From positions 1 through 64,000 of the forward strand of contig NZ_JANURN010000004.1 in assembly GCF_030249855.1 (NCBI RefSeq): a DNA stretch of 64,000 bases. The letters run 5' to 3'. Shown one piece after another: positions 54,672 to 62,425 of this stretch. Both the position numbers and the translations under genes were made by a program. Numbering within the stretch: position 1 is the stretch's first letter; each line of letters starts with the position of its first letter. Under the pieces are notes generated by a model that had not been told where the DNA came from, made no database searches, and saw nothing but the letters and a program-made list of their open reading frames with translations. This stretch comes from Helicobacter_B zhangjianzhongii. GTDB lineage: Bacteria > Campylobacterota > Campylobacteria > Campylobacterales > Helicobacteraceae.

Positions 54672-56531
54672 ATGTTGGCTTTGAAGCAATATATTCTCTC
54701 CCCCTTTGTAGCTTTAGTAATGCTTTTTAGAGATCTAAGATTTGAGCTAGATGAGCTTATAAGATGTAAAAGTCTTAGCCTTATGGAGAGTGAGAGATAT
54801 TGGCGGGTGATTTTTGCTGAAGTGATTTTAGTGCTGCTTTTAGGTGGGGGCGTCTGGGCGATATTATCATTGCTTTTATCCGCACTCTTTAACATTGCAG
54901 ATAGCATTCTTATCGTAATGATGATTATAGGCATTGTAGGTGGTTTGGTGCTTTTTGCACTCAATGTAAGAATCACAGCTAAAAGGCTAAAGACTTTGCA
55001 TAAGGAATTGCATAAGGAATTGATAGAGCAATCAGCTCGCCCCATAGATTCTAGCTTGGCAGATTCTAAGCCCTCTTACTTTTCACGCTTTGTTATCCGC
55101 TTTATTACGCCAAAATATTTTTACATCTCTCTTGTGATTTGCGTGGGGTGTTTATGGGGTGCTTTGGCAGGGGAGATAAATGAATGGGAAAAGATTGCTA
55201 CTATCTTTTTTGCTGTGGTGGGGACTTTGATAGGCTTGTTTTATAGCATTATCCTTTTACCAAATCTCACAAAAGTTTTAGATATAAGGCAATTTAACCA
55301 AGATTCTAAAAAAATGCTTTTAAGCATTGTGCTTATAAGTGCGGGGTTGTTGCTTATAGGCTTTAGTCCTATAAAGTTTATCACCTATGAAGATTCTGTT
55401 TGCTTTCTTTATATATTTTATGGTGGAATGGGGCTTGTGCTTTTGGGACTATGGCAATATAGTGGGACATATATGAAAATCTGGCTCTTTATAGCCGCAT
55501 ATGGTGTTTTGACATATTTGATTACAGCTTTAAGCGTATATCCATATCGCTTTGCAGATATTGAAAAAGAGGCAACGATTATACCCGCTATGCTCTGCTT
55601 TTTGCCGCTTTTAATATGGCATATAAGGCAAAAGGCGTTTGCTGGGGCTCTTGGCATAATATGGATATATAATCATATAGTGAATAGCTATTTTTTTGAT
55701 GATGGGTATATGATTTTAGATAGTGTTATTTTTAATGCTATTGCATTGTATATGTTTGCGATGATTGGCTTTTATTGCGTGAGATTTTTTAGCGAGAGTG
55801 AAAGCTTCTTTGGGGAGTTGATAAGGCTATTTTCTAAGCTATGGATATGCGGAAGTATCAGTGGGCTAATCTTTCTAGGCTTATTCTTTAATGGACTTGC
55901 ATTTTTTGCGTTAGTCAAGGGCGTTGTAGCGCTACTTGGCTTCTCTCTTAGCTTAAGTTTGCAAAGGCTAAAAATAGAGTATTTTACCTTGCTCTTGCTT
56001 TTGCTATTTAGCATATATGTGGGCATTTTCTTTTTTAAAAGTTTTAATTATTTGCACTTTTTTGGCGAGTTTGCACATAATCCTTCCTACACGACACTTA
56101 GTTTTGATTCTCTGTTTGGCTTTTTTGTTGTGTCTTTTGTTTTGCTTTTTTTGTTTATTCTCTCAAAGCACACAGGAGCAGATTCTACATATCAAGGCTT
56201 TATGCATCTTAGGCTTTGTCTTGTGCTTTGTTTTAGTGCTATGATTTTATTTTGTATGCAATATCTCCATACAGCCCTAAATAGTTATGCTTATAGCCTT
56301 TGGGGGGTAATGGAAATCTCCGTGTTTTTTATCATTGCATTTAGCTTTGTGCTGTTAGGGCTATTTTGGCGGTATAATGTCTTATTTGCCCTAAGTTTTG
56401 TGGGCTTAATGGCGGATTTTATATTTTTCCCTAGATTTAGTGTGTTTCTTATCCTGCTCTCTTTTGGCACATTGTGGGAGATAATTAAGATTCTATTTTT
56501 TAATAGGCAAAAGATAGAATCTATAAGCTAG
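54672..56531 (+). CDS. Large polytopic membrane protein, DUF4153-like
   Basis: The 619-residue product has about fourteen hydrophobic segments spread along its length and no large soluble domain. An N-terminal 40 residues with charged helix precedes the first span. Layout and 'ALGIIWIYNHIVNSYFF'-type sequence resemble DUF4153 proteins, whose function is unknown; I hold that family call loosely. A tandem 12-base duplication TTGCATAAGGAA (about 54998-55021) encodes LHKELHKEL. The gene is more AT-rich than neighbours and lacks the full TAGAATCC motif, though GATTCTA occurs several times, so a different history is possible. ATG 54672 follows AAGGATCCTTG. Confidence 0.75.
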   Translation: MLALKQYILSPFVALVMLFRDLRFELDELIRCKSLSLMESERYWRVIFAEVILVLLLGGGVWAILSLLLSALFNIADSILIVMMIIGIVGGLVLFALNVRITAKRLKTLHKELHKELIEQSARPIDSSLADSKPSYFSRFVIRFITPKYFYISLVICVGCLWGALAGEINEWEKIATIFFAVVGTLIGLFYSIILLPNLTKVLDIRQFNQDSKKMLLSIVLISAGLLLIGFSPIKFITYEDSVCFLYIFYGGMGLVLLGLWQYSGTYMKIWLFIAAYGVLTYLITALSVYPYRFADIEKEATIIPAMLCFLPLLIWHIRQKAFAGALGIIWIYNHIVNSYFFDDGYMILDSVIFNAIALYMFAMIGFYCVRFFSESESFFGELIRLFSKLWICGSISGLIFLGLFFNGLAFFALVKGVVALLGFSLSLSLQRLKIEYFTLLLLLLFSIYVGIFFFKSFNYLHFFGEFAHNPSYTTLSFDSLFGFFVVSFVLLFLFILSKHTGADSTYQGFMHLRLCLVLCFSAMILFCMQYLHTALNSYAYSLWGVMEISVFFIIAFSFVLLGLFWRYNVLFALSFVGLMADFIFFPRFSVFLILLSFGTLWEIIKILFFNRQKIESIS

Positions 56532-56596
56532 ATTCTACTTCAAATCGCAAGCAATCTCAAGCCACGCATAAACCTCAACGCCACTTTGTTTGCATT

Positions 56597-56634
56597 GGAT
56601 TGCCACGCGGATTTTCAATCCGCTCGCAATGACA
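56597..56634. repeat. Module B with core CGCGGATTTTCAATCCGC
   Basis: GGATTGCCACG, then a self-complementary core (GCGGATT-TTC-AATCCGC), then CTCGCAATGACA. A near-identical copy lies at 59519-59558, differing mainly in CTCACAATAACA. Outer flanks are conserved among all copies while the inner palindrome differs, which suggests that structure rather than sequence of the core is kept. Confidence 0.8.
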
Positions 56635-56793
56635 GGAAAAACACCTTTTCACTAGAATCCACTTTTTCTAAAAGAAGCTACGCTTTGCGATTTTTGTGCT
56701 TTTGTTTGTATTTTTCAAAAGTGGATTCTAGGCTTTAAAGTTAGTTTTAGAGTCCCACGATTCTAAGGGTTGCGGTGGGGCTTTGTGCGTTTT

Positions 56794-56848
56794 GCGTGAT
56801 TTTAGGGTAGGAGTTACCTTGTCGGTAATGACTATCCTAAAATCACGC
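56794..56848. repeat. Long hairpin, 17-bp stem
   Basis: GCGTGATTTTAGGGTAG (56794-56810) pairs with CTATCCTAAAATCACGC (56832-56848) with a single G-T-type mismatch. The enclosed sequence itself contains TTACC...GGTAA, so the whole could extrude as a nested cruciform or RNA stem. There is no T-run after it, so it is not a textbook terminator. Confidence 0.7.
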
Positions 56849-56936
56849 AATCGCGCGAATCGCTCGCCCAAAGCTGAATTGCCTAAAGAAAAAGTGGATT
56901 CTAGGATTTGTTAGATTTGCTTCTATCTAGCTATTG

Positions 56937-57755
56937 TTACCGCAACACCTCCTGCCATTGTGGCATTACCGCTTGCTTGCTAAAGTTTTGTGCCACAAGC
57001 TCCCTAGCATTTGTGCCAAACTCCGCGCGCTTTGACTCATCGCTCATTAGCTCACACAGCCTAGTAGCAAAGCTCTCTTTATCGCCATTTTCTATCAAAT
57101 ACCCACTTTTGCCCTGTGTGATAATATCGCTAGGACCAGCGGCAATGTCAAAGGCAATGCCCACTAGCCCGTAGCTGCACGCCTCTGCTAGTGCCATACC
57201 AAAGCCCTCAAAGTAGCTGCACATCGCATACACACTAGCCCCCAGATATACGCGCTCCATATCCTGCCTAAAGCCCACTAAACGCACGCTTTTTCTCAAG
57301 CCCTTTTGGGCGATAGTGGATTCTAGCTTTTCTCGCAGCTTCCCACTGCCTACGATATGTAGCTGCCACTGCGAAGTCTCCTTATAATGCTCTTTAGAGG
57401 GGTCTTGCACCATCGCCCAAATATCAAGCAGCCTATCAAAGCCCTTTTCTCCACTTAGTCGCCCCACAGATAGCACGACTTTGGTGCTAGGATCGCTAAA
57501 GGTGGTGGGGAGATGTGGGAGGAAATTTGGGACTACTCGCACGCATTTATGATAGCTCTGCCAAGTGGCTAGCTCTTTTTGTGAAAGCACGATTAAAGTG
57601 TCAAATTTGGCTAGATTGCGAGCTTTGCGCGTGCTTAGGTGCTTTGGCGCGTTTAAGTGCCAAAGCCGCACATAGCGCGTGCCTGCTAGCTTGGTGCGTG
57701 GGATATACCAGCCATCATTACTTAGCACGATAGTGGGCTTATATGCGCATAGCAC
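56937..57755 (-). CDS. GT4 glycosyltransferase C-terminal part, downstream half of a phase-variable fusion
   Basis: This frame encodes the donor-binding half of a GT-B (GT4) glycosyltransferase: 'VLSVGRLSGEKGFDRLLDIW' and 'SYFEGFGMALAEACSYG' with its E-x7-E motif. At 272 residues from the GTG it lacks the first Rossmann domain. The same frame stays open upstream with no stop to the GA tract at 57899. There the missing N-terminal GT4 strand ('RIAIIAKDITEAGGGERVG') is found at the end of the upstream GT2 gene in another frame. I read this as one gene split by a repeat-length change. It may be unexpressed in this state, or a permanent break. Confidence 0.8.
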   Translation of the reverse strand: MLCAYKPTIVLSNDGWYIPRTKLAGTRYVRLWHLNAPKHLSTRKARNLAKFDTLIVLSQKELATWQSYHKCVRVVPNFLPHLPTTFSDPSTKVVLSVGRLSGEKGFDRLLDIWAMVQDPSKEHYKETSQWQLHIVGSGKLREKLESTIAQKGLRKSVRLVGFRQDMERVYLGASVYAMCSYFEGFGMALAEACSYGLVGIAFDIAAGPSDIITQGKSGYLIENGDKESFATRLCELMSDESKRAEFGTNARELVAQNFSKQAVMPQWQEVLR

Positions 57756-57867
57756 TCTCTCTACCTTGTAGGCAAGCAGGGGGCGTAAGAGCTTCTGCCA
57801 GAGTTTAGCAAGCTTGCTTAGGTGCTTAGGCGATAGCTTGGGAGATAGGGGAGATTGTGAGTTTATG

Positions 57868-59154
57868 CTATTTTGTGAGATGTTGTGCGCACGACTTCGA
57901 GAGAGAGAGAGAGAGAGAGAGTAGCTCCGCCCTAGAATCTAGCGGATAAATTGGCGCATTATTGCTACTAAAAAGACTTATGACTCTAACCTTAAAGCCG
58001 CATTCTATAAAGGCATTTGCTAGATTCACGCCCACGCGCTCGCCTCCGCCTGCTTCTGTGATGTCTTTAGCGATGATGGCTATGCGCGGGCTTGCTTGAT
58101 GACTTGGCGAGCTTGTGGGGCGTGGCGGTGTCAAAGCCATAGAAGCATCTAGGAGCGTCTTGCCAAAGAGTATGATCGTCTTGCGGTTTTTAGTCAAATG
58201 CAAGCAGAATTTATCTGCCCTCCACTCTCTAAAGCTCCTAGTCCTAGCCATAAACTCATCTAGGCTTTTTGCTTGTAGCGCAAGCCTTAGGGGCTTGTTT
58301 TGCTCTAGCACACTTGGGCTAAGATCCAAAGAGCGTAAAAACTCCTGCAGCTGCGCAAGATAGCTAGAATCCACTTTTGCGAAGCGATTGGGGCGGAGCA
58401 AATCTGTGGGCAAGCGGTAGGACTCTAGGTGTCCGTGTCTCTTAAAAAATTCATACACAAAGCCAAACACTTGGAAAAACTCTTGCGGCGGGTGGGTTGT
58501 GCTAGTGAGCGAGCCACTACGCACGCGGTAAAAATAGCGCGCATTTTTGCTTAATGCCACCTTGCTAGCCAAAGCGTGCGCACACACGCTAAAGCCCACA
58601 TCTTCAGCGAAGCGGTTGGTAGGGAAGCGCAAGTTTTGCAGCAATGCGCGGGTAAAGACACTGCGCGGGGCTTCGATTTTATGCGCGATATTTTTGCTTG
58701 TAACCTTGCGGGTAATGCCCTTATCCCTAGGCTGCCTTAGGGCAAACATCGCGCTATCATAGCTAGAATCTAAAAACCGACACACATCGCGCGTGGTCGC
58801 CATCTGCGTGGCATTGGACTCTAGGGCGTAGATGAGATTAGCATAGTAATCTACCCCCACCGCATCATCTGGGTCCATAAAGCCGATGTAGCCCACTTGG
58901 GGCAAAGCGTCATAGACATACCTAAGCCCTGTGTTTCTAGCAGCCCCTATGCCTTGATTGTCTTGCGTTAAGAGGATAAAGCGTGAGTCGCGCTTGGCAT
59001 ACTCAGCGATAATCTGCGCGCTAGAATCACTGCTGCCATCATCGACACATATCGCTACAAACTCCCCATAGCTCTGCGCACTCAAAGACTCTAAACACTC
59101 CGGCAAATACTGCGCGACATTATAGATGGGGATAATTATGGCAAGGGGTTTCAT
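57868..59154 (-). CDS. GT2 glycosyltransferase fused to a truncated GT4 N-terminus (phase-variable)
   Basis: The first ~345 residues are a family 2 glycosyltransferase: 'IIPIYNVAQYLPECLES', 'ICVDDGSSDSSAQII' and 'GFMDPDDAVGVDYY', with a DxD-like metal site. After a short linker ('SSPSHQASP') a GT4 Rossmann start appears (RIAIIAKDITEAGGGERVG...), which runs into 'LSLSLSLS' coded by the CT tract and then ends in nine out-of-frame residues (KSCAQHLTK). With 12 or 9 tract units this frame would continue into the downstream GT4 half, giving 739 or 737 residues. With the present 11 units the GT2 domain is still whole. It is probably a surface-glycan (LPS) enzyme, given gmd upstream. Confidence 0.88.
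   Translation of the reverse strand: MKPLAIIIPIYNVAQYLPECLESLSAQSYGEFVAICVDDGSSDSSAQIIAEYAKRDSRFILLTQDNQGIGAARNTGLRYVYDALPQVGYIGFMDPDDAVGVDYYANLIYALESNATQMATTRDVCRFLDSSYDSAMFALRQPRDKGITRKVTSKNIAHKIEAPRSVFTRALLQNLRFPTNRFAEDVGFSVCAHALASKVALSKNARYFYRVRSGSLTSTTHPPQEFFQVFGFVYEFFKRHGHLESYRLPTDLLRPNRFAKVDSSYLAQLQEFLRSLDLSPSVLEQNKPLRLALQAKSLDEFMARTRSFREWRADKFCLHLTKNRKTIILFGKTLLDASMALTPPRPTSSPSHQASPRIAIIAKDITEAGGGERVGVNLANAFIECGFKVRVISLFSSNNAPIYPLDSRAELLSLSLSLSKSCAQHLTK
57899..57921. repeat. (GA)11 simple repeat, contingency tract
   Basis: Eleven GA units plus one G (CT on the coding strand) lie inside the GT2-GT4 reading frame. I checked frames by hand: the upstream coding frame has codon boundaries at 57901, the downstream GT4 frame at 57900, so a net +2 or -4 bases aligns them. 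Long dinucleotide tracts in surface-glycan genes are classic slipped-strand switches in Helicobacter and Campylobacter. Confidence 0.9.
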
Positions 59155-59628
59155 TGGGTCTCCTTTGTGCGTTGGTGGGATTTGGCTTTTCTAAAGAAAC
59201 CTGCTTGCGTGCCCCGCCTTGCACCGCTGTCGCTGGTTTTGGGCTAGAATCCACTTTTGAAAGCAACCACAGCCTCGCCGCCTTAGAATCGTTTATCTAC
59301 AAAATTTACTTCAATCCTATAAATCCTTTGCTTGGTATCATAAACATAATTTCTTGCGTTTCTTAGAATCCATTGTTTCAAAAGTGGATTCTAGGCTTGT
59401 GCTATGGATCGCCACGCTTTGCTAGCGCAAAGCTCGCGATGACGGAGTTGGGGCTTTGTCGCTAGAATCCACTTTTTCTAAAGAAGCTACGCTTTGTGAT
59501 TTTTGTGCTTTTCTTTATATGGATTGCCACGCGGATTTTCAATCCGCTCACAATAACAATAAAAAAGCTGACAATTAAAAAGTGGATTCTAGGATTCAGG
59601 CTCGCTTGCAAGCGCGATCTAGCCCCTA
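59155..59628. repeat. Intergenic region with interspersed repeats
   Basis: No gene is supported. It holds TTCTAAAGAAACCTGC (59192), CTAGAATCCACTTTTG (59244), an imperfect module A pair TTAGAATCCATTG/AAAAGTGGATTCTAG (about 59364-59394), ATGGATCGCCACG...CTCGCGATGACG with core CTTTGCTAGCGCAAAG (59404-59444), TTCTAAAGAAGCTACG (59486) and ATGGATTGCCACGCGGATTT...CTCACAATAACA (59519-59558). It separates gmd from the GT2 gene, both on the minus strand, so it would be in any shared transcript. Confidence 0.8.
59404..59444. repeat. Module B copy with core CTTTGCTAGCGCAAAG
   Basis: ATGGATCGCCACG, then a perfectly self-complementary CTTTG-CTAGCG-CAAAG core, then CTCGCGATGACG. The outer flanks carry the variant GATCGCC/CGCGATG instead of GATTGCC/CGCAATG; the two changes are complementary, so outer-arm pairing is kept. 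Confidence 0.7.
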
Positions 59629-60738
59629 CTACTCAAAATAGCGCAAGATGTTATAGCCATTATCTTGCAAGAACTTTTCCTTTTGCATAAGCTTTATATC
59701 ACTTTGCATCATATCTTTGACAAGCATTGCTAGATCGTATTTAGGCTGCCAGCCTAAAAGCTTTTGCGCCTTAGTGGGATCACCTAGCAGCAGATCTACT
59801 TCTGTGGGGCGGAAGTAGCGAGAATCCACCGCGACCACTTCTTGCCCCTGTGGCAGCTGATATTCACCCCTGCACGCCTTGACTATGCCTACTTCATTTT
59901 CCCCCTCTCCGCGAAACTCCACCTCAATCCCAAGCTCCCCAAATGCCAATGCCACAAAGTCGCGCACCTGTGTGGTAACGCCCGTGGCGATGACAAAGTC
60001 TTCTGCCTTTGGCTGCTGCAAGATAAGATACATCGCCTCTACATAGTCTTTAGCGTGTCCCCAATCGCGCTTGGCAGAGAGATTGCCTAGATAGAGCTTA
60101 TCCTGCAAGCCTAGCGCGATCTTGCTCACTCCGCGCGTGATTTTGCGCGTTACAAATGTCTCGCCACGGATAGGGCTCTCGTGATTAAACAAAATCCCAT
60201 TACACGCAAACATATTATATGCCTCTCGGTAGTTGATCGTGATCCAATAGGCATAGAGCTTGGCGCAAGCATAGGGCGAGCGCGGATAAAATGGCGTGCT
60301 TTCACTTTGAGGCACCGCTTGCACTAGCCCATAGAGCTCGCTTGTGGAGGCTTGGTAGATTTTGGTCGTCTCTATCAAATCAAGCAATCGCACGGCTTCT
60401 AGGATTCTTAGCGTGCCTATGCCATCGGCGTTGGCGGTGTATTCTGGCGTCTCAAAGCTTACATGAACATGGCTCATTGCCGCAAGATTGTAGATCTCAT
60501 CTGGGCGCACTTCTTGGATAATGCGGATAAGATTTGTAGAATCTGTCAAATCCCCATAATGTAAGAAAAAGTTGCGATTATCAATATGGGGGTCTTGGTA
60601 GAGATGATCGATCCTATCGGTATTAAACAGCGAGCTTCTGCGCTTAATGCCGTGCACCTCATAGCCGCGATTTAGGAGAAATTCTGCAAGATACGCGCCA
60701 TCTTGCCCGGTGATACCTGTGATAAGTGCCCTTTTCAT
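59629..60738 (-). CDS. gmd: GDP-mannose 4,6-dehydratase
   Basis: Gmd converts GDP-mannose to GDP-4-keto-6-deoxymannose, the first step to GDP-fucose and related sugars used in LPS O-chains (Lewis antigens in Helicobacter). The Rossmann loop is 'ITGITGQDGAYLAEFLL', the SDR catalytic set is 'STSELYG' and 'YACAKLYAYWI' (Tyr-x3-Lys), and 'KRDWGHAKDYVEAMYLILQ' is diagnostic. The 369-residue length is standard. The next pathway gene (fcl/wcaG) is not in the window. AAGGAAGCTT precedes the ATG. Confidence 0.95.
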   Translation of the reverse strand: MKRALITGITGQDGAYLAEFLLNRGYEVHGIKRRSSLFNTDRIDHLYQDPHIDNRNFFLHYGDLTDSTNLIRIIQEVRPDEIYNLAAMSHVHVSFETPEYTANADGIGTLRILEAVRLLDLIETTKIYQASTSELYGLVQAVPQSESTPFYPRSPYACAKLYAYWITINYREAYNMFACNGILFNHESPIRGETFVTRKITRGVSKIALGLQDKLYLGNLSAKRDWGHAKDYVEAMYLILQQPKAEDFVIATGVTTQVRDFVALAFGELGIEVEFRGEGENEVGIVKACRGEYQLPQGQEVVAVDSRYFRPTEVDLLLGDPTKAQKLLGWQPKYDLAMLVKDMMQSDIKLMQKEKFLQDNGYNILRYFE

Positions 60739-60791
60739 AAGCTTCCTTAAAAGTAGAGTAGCACGCTAAGGGGCGTGCGTGTGAGGGACAC

Positions 60792-60797
60792 ATTATA
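60792..60797 (-). promoter_or_regulatory. -10 box TATAAT for gmd
   Basis: On the minus strand TATAAT lies about 54 bases before the gmd ATG at 60738, giving a leader of about 45 bases. It is divergent from the RNA promoter at 60841. Confidence 0.4.
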
Positions 60798-60840
60798 GCA
60801 GACTTCGCATTTTCTAACCCAAATTTAAACCTAGAGAGCC

Positions 60841-60846
60841 TATAAT
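60841..60846 (+). promoter_or_regulatory. -10 box TATAAT for the purD-upstream RNA
   Basis: A perfect TATAAT stands at the start of the gene-free stretch before purD, predicting a start near 60853. From there to the purD ATG is about 210 bases, too long for a simple leader. Confidence 0.5.
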
Positions 60847-60852
60847 AACGCC

Positions 60853-61035
60853 GCCTGAATAATTCGCGTTTCTTTTTTGGTAAGTCCGTTAAATTGTAAG
60901 TATTGTAGGCTTGGTAGTGGTTTTTGTGTGTCGGTGTTTTTGCTTGAGCCTGCAAGGGTGAGAATCCGCCGCCTAAGAGAGCTCTCCTGCCTTATTTGTA
61001 GCTAGCATTTTGGGCTACACAACACAAGTAGCGGT
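60853..61035 (+). ncRNA. ssrS: Probable 6S RNA / purD-motif RNA upstream of purD
   Basis: In Campylobacterota I recall a conserved structured RNA directly upstream of purD (the purD RNA motif), and a ~180-nt 6S RNA reported at this place in H. pylori. Here a 210-bp gene-free segment with its own TATAAT precedes purD. It contains local stems: CTTG-AGCCTG-CAAG (about 60947-60961), GAGAGCTCTC (about 60977) and GTAGC...GCTAC...GTAGC (about 61000-61033), which offer alternative pairings. I could not assemble the full 6S long hairpin by eye, so ends and identity rest mainly on position. If real it would bind sigma-80 RNA polymerase. Confidence 0.5.
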
Positions 61036-61065
61036 TATTTGGGTAGTATCTTTTCAAGGGCTTTT

Positions 61066-62424
61066 ATGCAGACACATAATCCACAAGAGAATTTGCACAA
61101 GGTTTTACACAAAGTTTTGATTGTAGGGAATGGTGGGAGAGAATACGCCCTAGGCTTGCACTTAAAGCAGGATTCTAGGATACAAGAGCTATTTTTCACC
61201 CCCGGTAATGCCGGCACAGCACTGCTAGGCACAAATCTCACACTTCCACACAATCAAGACATTGTAGAGTTTTGCCAAAAAGAGGGGATTTCTTGGGTGA
61301 TCATCGGCGGCGAGAGCGCGCTTGTAGGTGGGCTTAGCGATGAGCTACGAGCAAGGGGCATTAGCACCTTTGGTCCAAGTCGAGCAGCCGCAGAGCTTGA
61401 AGGCTCAAAGGCATTTATGAAAGATTTTGTCGCCTCTTGTGGTATCCCCACCGCACGCTATATCCAAACAAGCGACCCACAAAAAGCCAAAGACTTCGCG
61501 CGCTCACTCTCTCTGCCTGTGGTCATCAAAGCAAGCGGACTCTGTGCTGGCAAGGGCGTCATCATCGCACAAAGCTATGAAGAAGCAGAATCCACAATCG
61601 ATAATATGCTTAGTGGCAAGGAGTTTGGGCAGGCTGGAGAGTGCATAGTGGTAGAAGAGTTTCTATCCGGCTATGAGCTATCTGTCTTTGGGATTTGCGA
61701 TGGGGAGAGCTTCACGCTTCTGCCCCCCTGCCAAGATCACAAGCAGCTCTATAACGGCGATAAGGGTCCAAACACTGGTGGTATGGGAGCTTATACGCCA
61801 AGTCCGCTATGTGATGAAATGCTGCTAGAAAAGATTGCTTCAAGGATTTTTGCCCCTACACTTGCTGGTATGGAAAAGCGCGGCACGCCCTTTAGCGGCG
61901 TGCTGTTTGCTGGGATTATGGTCGTGGATGGCGAGCCATATCTGCTAGAGTTTAATGTCCGCTTTGGCGATCCAGAGTGTGAAGTGCTACTGCCACTTTT
62001 GCAAACGCCTTTGCTTGATATTTGCCACGCCGTAGAATCTAAGCAAATCGCCGCGCTTCCTATAACTTTCCGCCAAGGCTACTGCGTAGGAGTCGTGCTA
62101 GCAAGCCATAACTATCCCTTTGGCAGCTCTACGCCCCACCCTATCACAATCGCGCCTTTTGATAGCACACTAGGGCATATCTGCTATGCAGGCGTGAGCC
62201 CAAACAAAGTGGATTCTAGTAAAAAAGTGGATTCTAGCAAAGGGGGTGAAAAAGTGGATTTTAGCAGCCCGCTACTAGCAAGCGGCGGGCGCGTGGCTCT
62301 AGCCATAGGAGTCGCCCCCACACTTGCCAAAGCCAAGCACAACGCCTACATAATCGCAAATTGCATAGCATTTGAAGGCAAGGTGCTGCGCACAGACATT
62401 GCCGACAAAGCCCTAAAGGCATAA
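61066..62424 (+). CDS. purD: Phosphoribosylamine-glycine ligase PurD
   Basis: PurD (GAR synthetase) joins phosphoribosylamine and glycine in purine synthesis, by an ATP-grasp mechanism. Family blocks: 'LIVGNGGREYALG' at the start, 'VVIKASGLCAGKGVI', 'DHKQLYNGDKGPNTGGMGAY' and 'FNVRFGDPECEVLLP'. I choose ATG 61066 (452 residues), with AAGGG before it; a TTG at 61039 also lies in frame. Near residue 383 three tandem copies of the AAAGTGGATTCTAG module insert 'KVDSSKKVDSSKGGEKVDFS' in a loop, adding about 20 residues over the normal ~425-430. Confidence 0.95.
   Translation: MQTHNPQENLHKVLHKVLIVGNGGREYALGLHLKQDSRIQELFFTPGNAGTALLGTNLTLPHNQDIVEFCQKEGISWVIIGGESALVGGLSDELRARGISTFGPSRAAAELEGSKAFMKDFVASCGIPTARYIQTSDPQKAKDFARSLSLPVVIKASGLCAGKGVIIAQSYEEAESTIDNMLSGKEFGQAGECIVVEEFLSGYELSVFGICDGESFTLLPPCQDHKQLYNGDKGPNTGGMGAYTPSPLCDEMLLEKIASRIFAPTLAGMEKRGTPFSGVLFAGIMVVDGEPYLLEFNVRFGDPECEVLLPLLQTPLLDICHAVESKQIAALPITFRQGYCVGVVLASHNYPFGSSTPHPITIAPFDSTLGHICYAGVSPNKVDSSKKVDSSKGGEKVDFSSPLLASGGRVALAIGVAPTLAKAKHNAYIIANCIAFEGKVLRTDIADKALKA
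62208..62271 (+). repeat. Three tandem module A copies inside purD
   Basis: AAAGTGGATTCTAGTAA, AAAAGTGGATTCTAGCAA and AAAAGTGGATTTTAGCAG follow one another, separated by short spacers (AAA; GGGGGTG). They encode KVDSS, KVDSS and KVDFS. This is the only place in the window where I see three in the same orientation in a row. Confidence 0.9.
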
Positions 62425-62425
62425 T

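Larger units (their letters stand above)
56532..56936. repeat. Intergenic region with repeats and a strong hairpin
   Basis: No gene is supported. The region holds a GGATTGCCACGCGGATTT...CTCGCAATGACA module (56597-56634), CTAGAATCCACTTTTTC and AAAAGTGGATTCTAG copies, a minus-strand AGCCCCACCGCAACCC unit (56761-56782), and a 17-bp inverted repeat (56794-56848). It separates a plus-strand membrane protein gene from a minus-strand glycosyltransferase. Confidence 0.8.

Noticed and set aside
56937..57755. Stand-alone short GT4 enzyme
   Set aside because: It lacks the acceptor-binding Rossmann half, and the frame is open upstream to the GA tract where the missing half appears in the preceding gene.
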